The notes below the pieces were generated by a model. It had not been told where the DNA came from and made no database searches. It saw only the letters and a program-made list of their open reading frames with translations. The position numbers and the translations under genes were made by a program. From positions 1 to 34,092 of the forward strand of contig JAUSMU010000109.1 in the NCBI GenBank assembly GCA_030645995.1: a DNA stretch of 34,092 nucleotides. Reading direction: 5' to 3'. How positions within the stretch are numbered: the first letter of the stretch is position 1; the number at the start of each line of letters is the position of its first letter. The stretch is from Gammaproteobacteria bacterium. Its GTDB lineage: Bacteria > Pseudomonadota > Gammaproteobacteria > Pseudomonadales > Pseudohongiellaceae. Positions 33,154-34,092 of the stretch are shown here, piece by piece.

Positions 33154-33903
33154 ATGAAGATTCTTGTGGCTGTTAAACGTGTTGTCGATGCAAACGTGAA
33201 AGTGCGCGTCAAGGCAGATAACAGCGGGGTCGAATTGACCAATGCCAAGATGGCGATCAACCCGTTCTGCGAGATTGCCGTCGAAGAGGCGATCCGTATC
33301 AAGGAGAAAGGGCAGGCAGACGAGGTGATAGTAGTCTCGATTGGTGACAAAGCCTGTCAGGAGCAGATTCGCACCGCGCTGGCGCTGGGGGCTGATCGTG
33401 GTATTCACGTTGACGCTGCTGATGGATTGCAGCCACTGGCAATCGCCAAGCTGCTGCACAGTCTGGTCAAGAAAGAGGGCATTGATCTGGTGATCGTCGG
33501 CAAGCAGTCCATCGATACGGACAATAATCAGGTCGCGCAGATGCTGGCCGCCCTGGCCGGCGCCCCACAAGGCACCTTCGCCTGTGGAGTCGAAATTGCC
33601 GATGGCAAAGTGCGAGTGACGCGCGAGATTGATGGTGGCGAACAAACAGTATTGCTGAGTCTGCCTGCGGTGATTTCTTCGGATCTGCGTCTGAATGAGC
33701 CGCGCTATGCGTCGCTTCCCAATATCATGAAAGCCAAGAAGAAGCCTATCGATACGCTGACGCCGCAGGAGTTGGGCGTGGATGTCAGCTCCGGCTTGCG
33801 CATCGTCAGCGTGGAGCCTCCACCCTCACGTTCAGCGGGGGTCCGTGTTGGCAGCGTCGACGAGCTGATCAGCAAACTCAAATTCGAAGCCAAAGTCATC
33901 TGA
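33154..33903 (+). CDS. etfB: electron transfer flavoprotein beta subunit
   Basis: EtfB, with EtfA, accepts electrons from acyl-CoA and other dehydrogenases and passes them to ETF-ubiquinone oxidoreductase. The 249-residue product has the normal length. It starts [20 protein letters not shown] and has [39 protein letters not shown] (the AMP-binding signature) and [13 protein letters not shown] chose ATG 33154 with TTGGAG at 33143-33148; the longer upstream frame adds 44 residues foreign to the family. etfA follows after 52 bases. Confidence 0.96.
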   Translation: MKILVAVKRVVDANVKVRVKADNSGVELTNAKMAINPFCEIAVEEAIRIKEKGQADEVIVVSIGDKACQEQIRTALALGADRGIHVDAADGLQPLAIAKLLHSLVKKEGIDLVIVGKQSIDTDNNQVAQMLAALAGAPQGTFACGVEIADGKVRVTREIDGGEQTVLLSLPAVISSDLRLNEPRYASLPNIMKAKKKPIDTLTPQELGVDVSSGLRIVSVEPPPSRSAGVRVGSVDELISKLKFEAKVI

Positions 33904-33955
33904 GCGTAGCGCATTACCTGGCAATTTTTTAGTGCATGAACATATAGGTCAATCC

Positions 33956-34092
33956 ATGAGCGTATTAGTCATTGCAGAACACGATAACGCCGCCCTGAAA
34001 CCGGCGACTCTGAATGCCGTCACGGCGGCCCAGGCCATCGGACAGGATATTGTCATCCTGGTTGCCGGAGCAGGATGTGCGGCTGTCGGTGC
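33956..34092 (+). CDS. etfA: electron transfer flavoprotein alpha subunit, 5' part
   Basis: The frame starts at ATG 33956 and is open to the window edge (45 codons). The opening MSVLVIAEHDNAALKPATLN and then AVTAAQAIGQDIVILVAG is the normal EtfA N-terminus. The FAD-binding C-terminal domain lies beyond the window. The pairing with etfB confirms the assignment. Confidence 0.93.
   Translation, partial: MSVLVIAEHDNAALKPATLNAVTAAQAIGQDIVILVAGAGCAAVG

Overview
The window is a dense, ordinary-composition chromosomal segment of a gammaproteobacterium. The evidence is the gene order trpA-accD-folC-dedD-cvpA-purF, a lexA gene with a canonical CTGT-N8-ACAG SOS box beside topA and nagZ, and several families found mainly in Gammaproteobacteria (DUF2835, DUF1285, TgpA-type transglutaminase, EAL-HDOD). 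The flavour is of the Pseudomonadales/Cellvibrionales-type marine lineages. I cannot name a genus from sequence alone. I see no insertion sequence, phage, CRISPR array, tRNA or rRNA.

Layout. (1) 1-5901, plus strand: the end of the trp block (trpA), then accD, folC, a DedD-like SPOR protein, cvpA and purF. (2) 5951-9964, plus strand: a first MoxR system (MoxR AAA+ ATPase, membrane DUF58 protein, TgpA-like transglutaminase), starting only 49 bases after purF. (3) 9980-17469, minus strand: a second, larger MoxR/Bat system read in the order moxR, DUF58, DUF4381, batA, batB/C, batD and a SUI1/YciH translation-factor homologue. Every junction is an overlap or an 8-base gap. The two MoxR clusters meet tail to tail with 15 bases between them. 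(4) 17698-19218, plus strand: DUF2835, pyrD, glutaredoxin-like protein. (5) 19147-21238, minus strand: tatD and an EAL-HDOD signalling protein. tatD overlaps the glutaredoxin-like gene end to end by 72 bases. (6) 21445-25353, plus strand: ilvE and topA, each with a plausible promoter; terminator-like hairpins follow both genes. (7) lexA (minus), divergent from nagZ-hpt (plus), with both promoters and the SOS box readable between them. (8) mnmH/selU (minus), divergent from a four-gene plus-strand group: a Wzz/BY-kinase-like ATPase, a small zinc-ribbon-like protein, a lipoprotein and a DUF1285 protein. (9) A small minus-strand lipoprotein, a 339-base intergenic region with inverted repeats, then etfB and the start of etfA, which runs off the window.

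Most of the content is housekeeping: tryptophan, fatty-acid, folate, purine, pyrimidine and branched-chain amino-acid metabolism, DNA topology, SOS control, cell-wall recycling, tRNA modification and electron transfer. The least explained parts are the paired convergent MoxR/DUF58 clusters with a SUI1 gene at the end of one, the Wzz/BY-kinase-like ATPase locus without other polysaccharide genes, the 14-base tandem repeat ahead of purF, and the inverted repeats upstream of etfB. Nothing here is clearly a wholly new system. The paired MoxR clusters are the best candidate for an under-described one.
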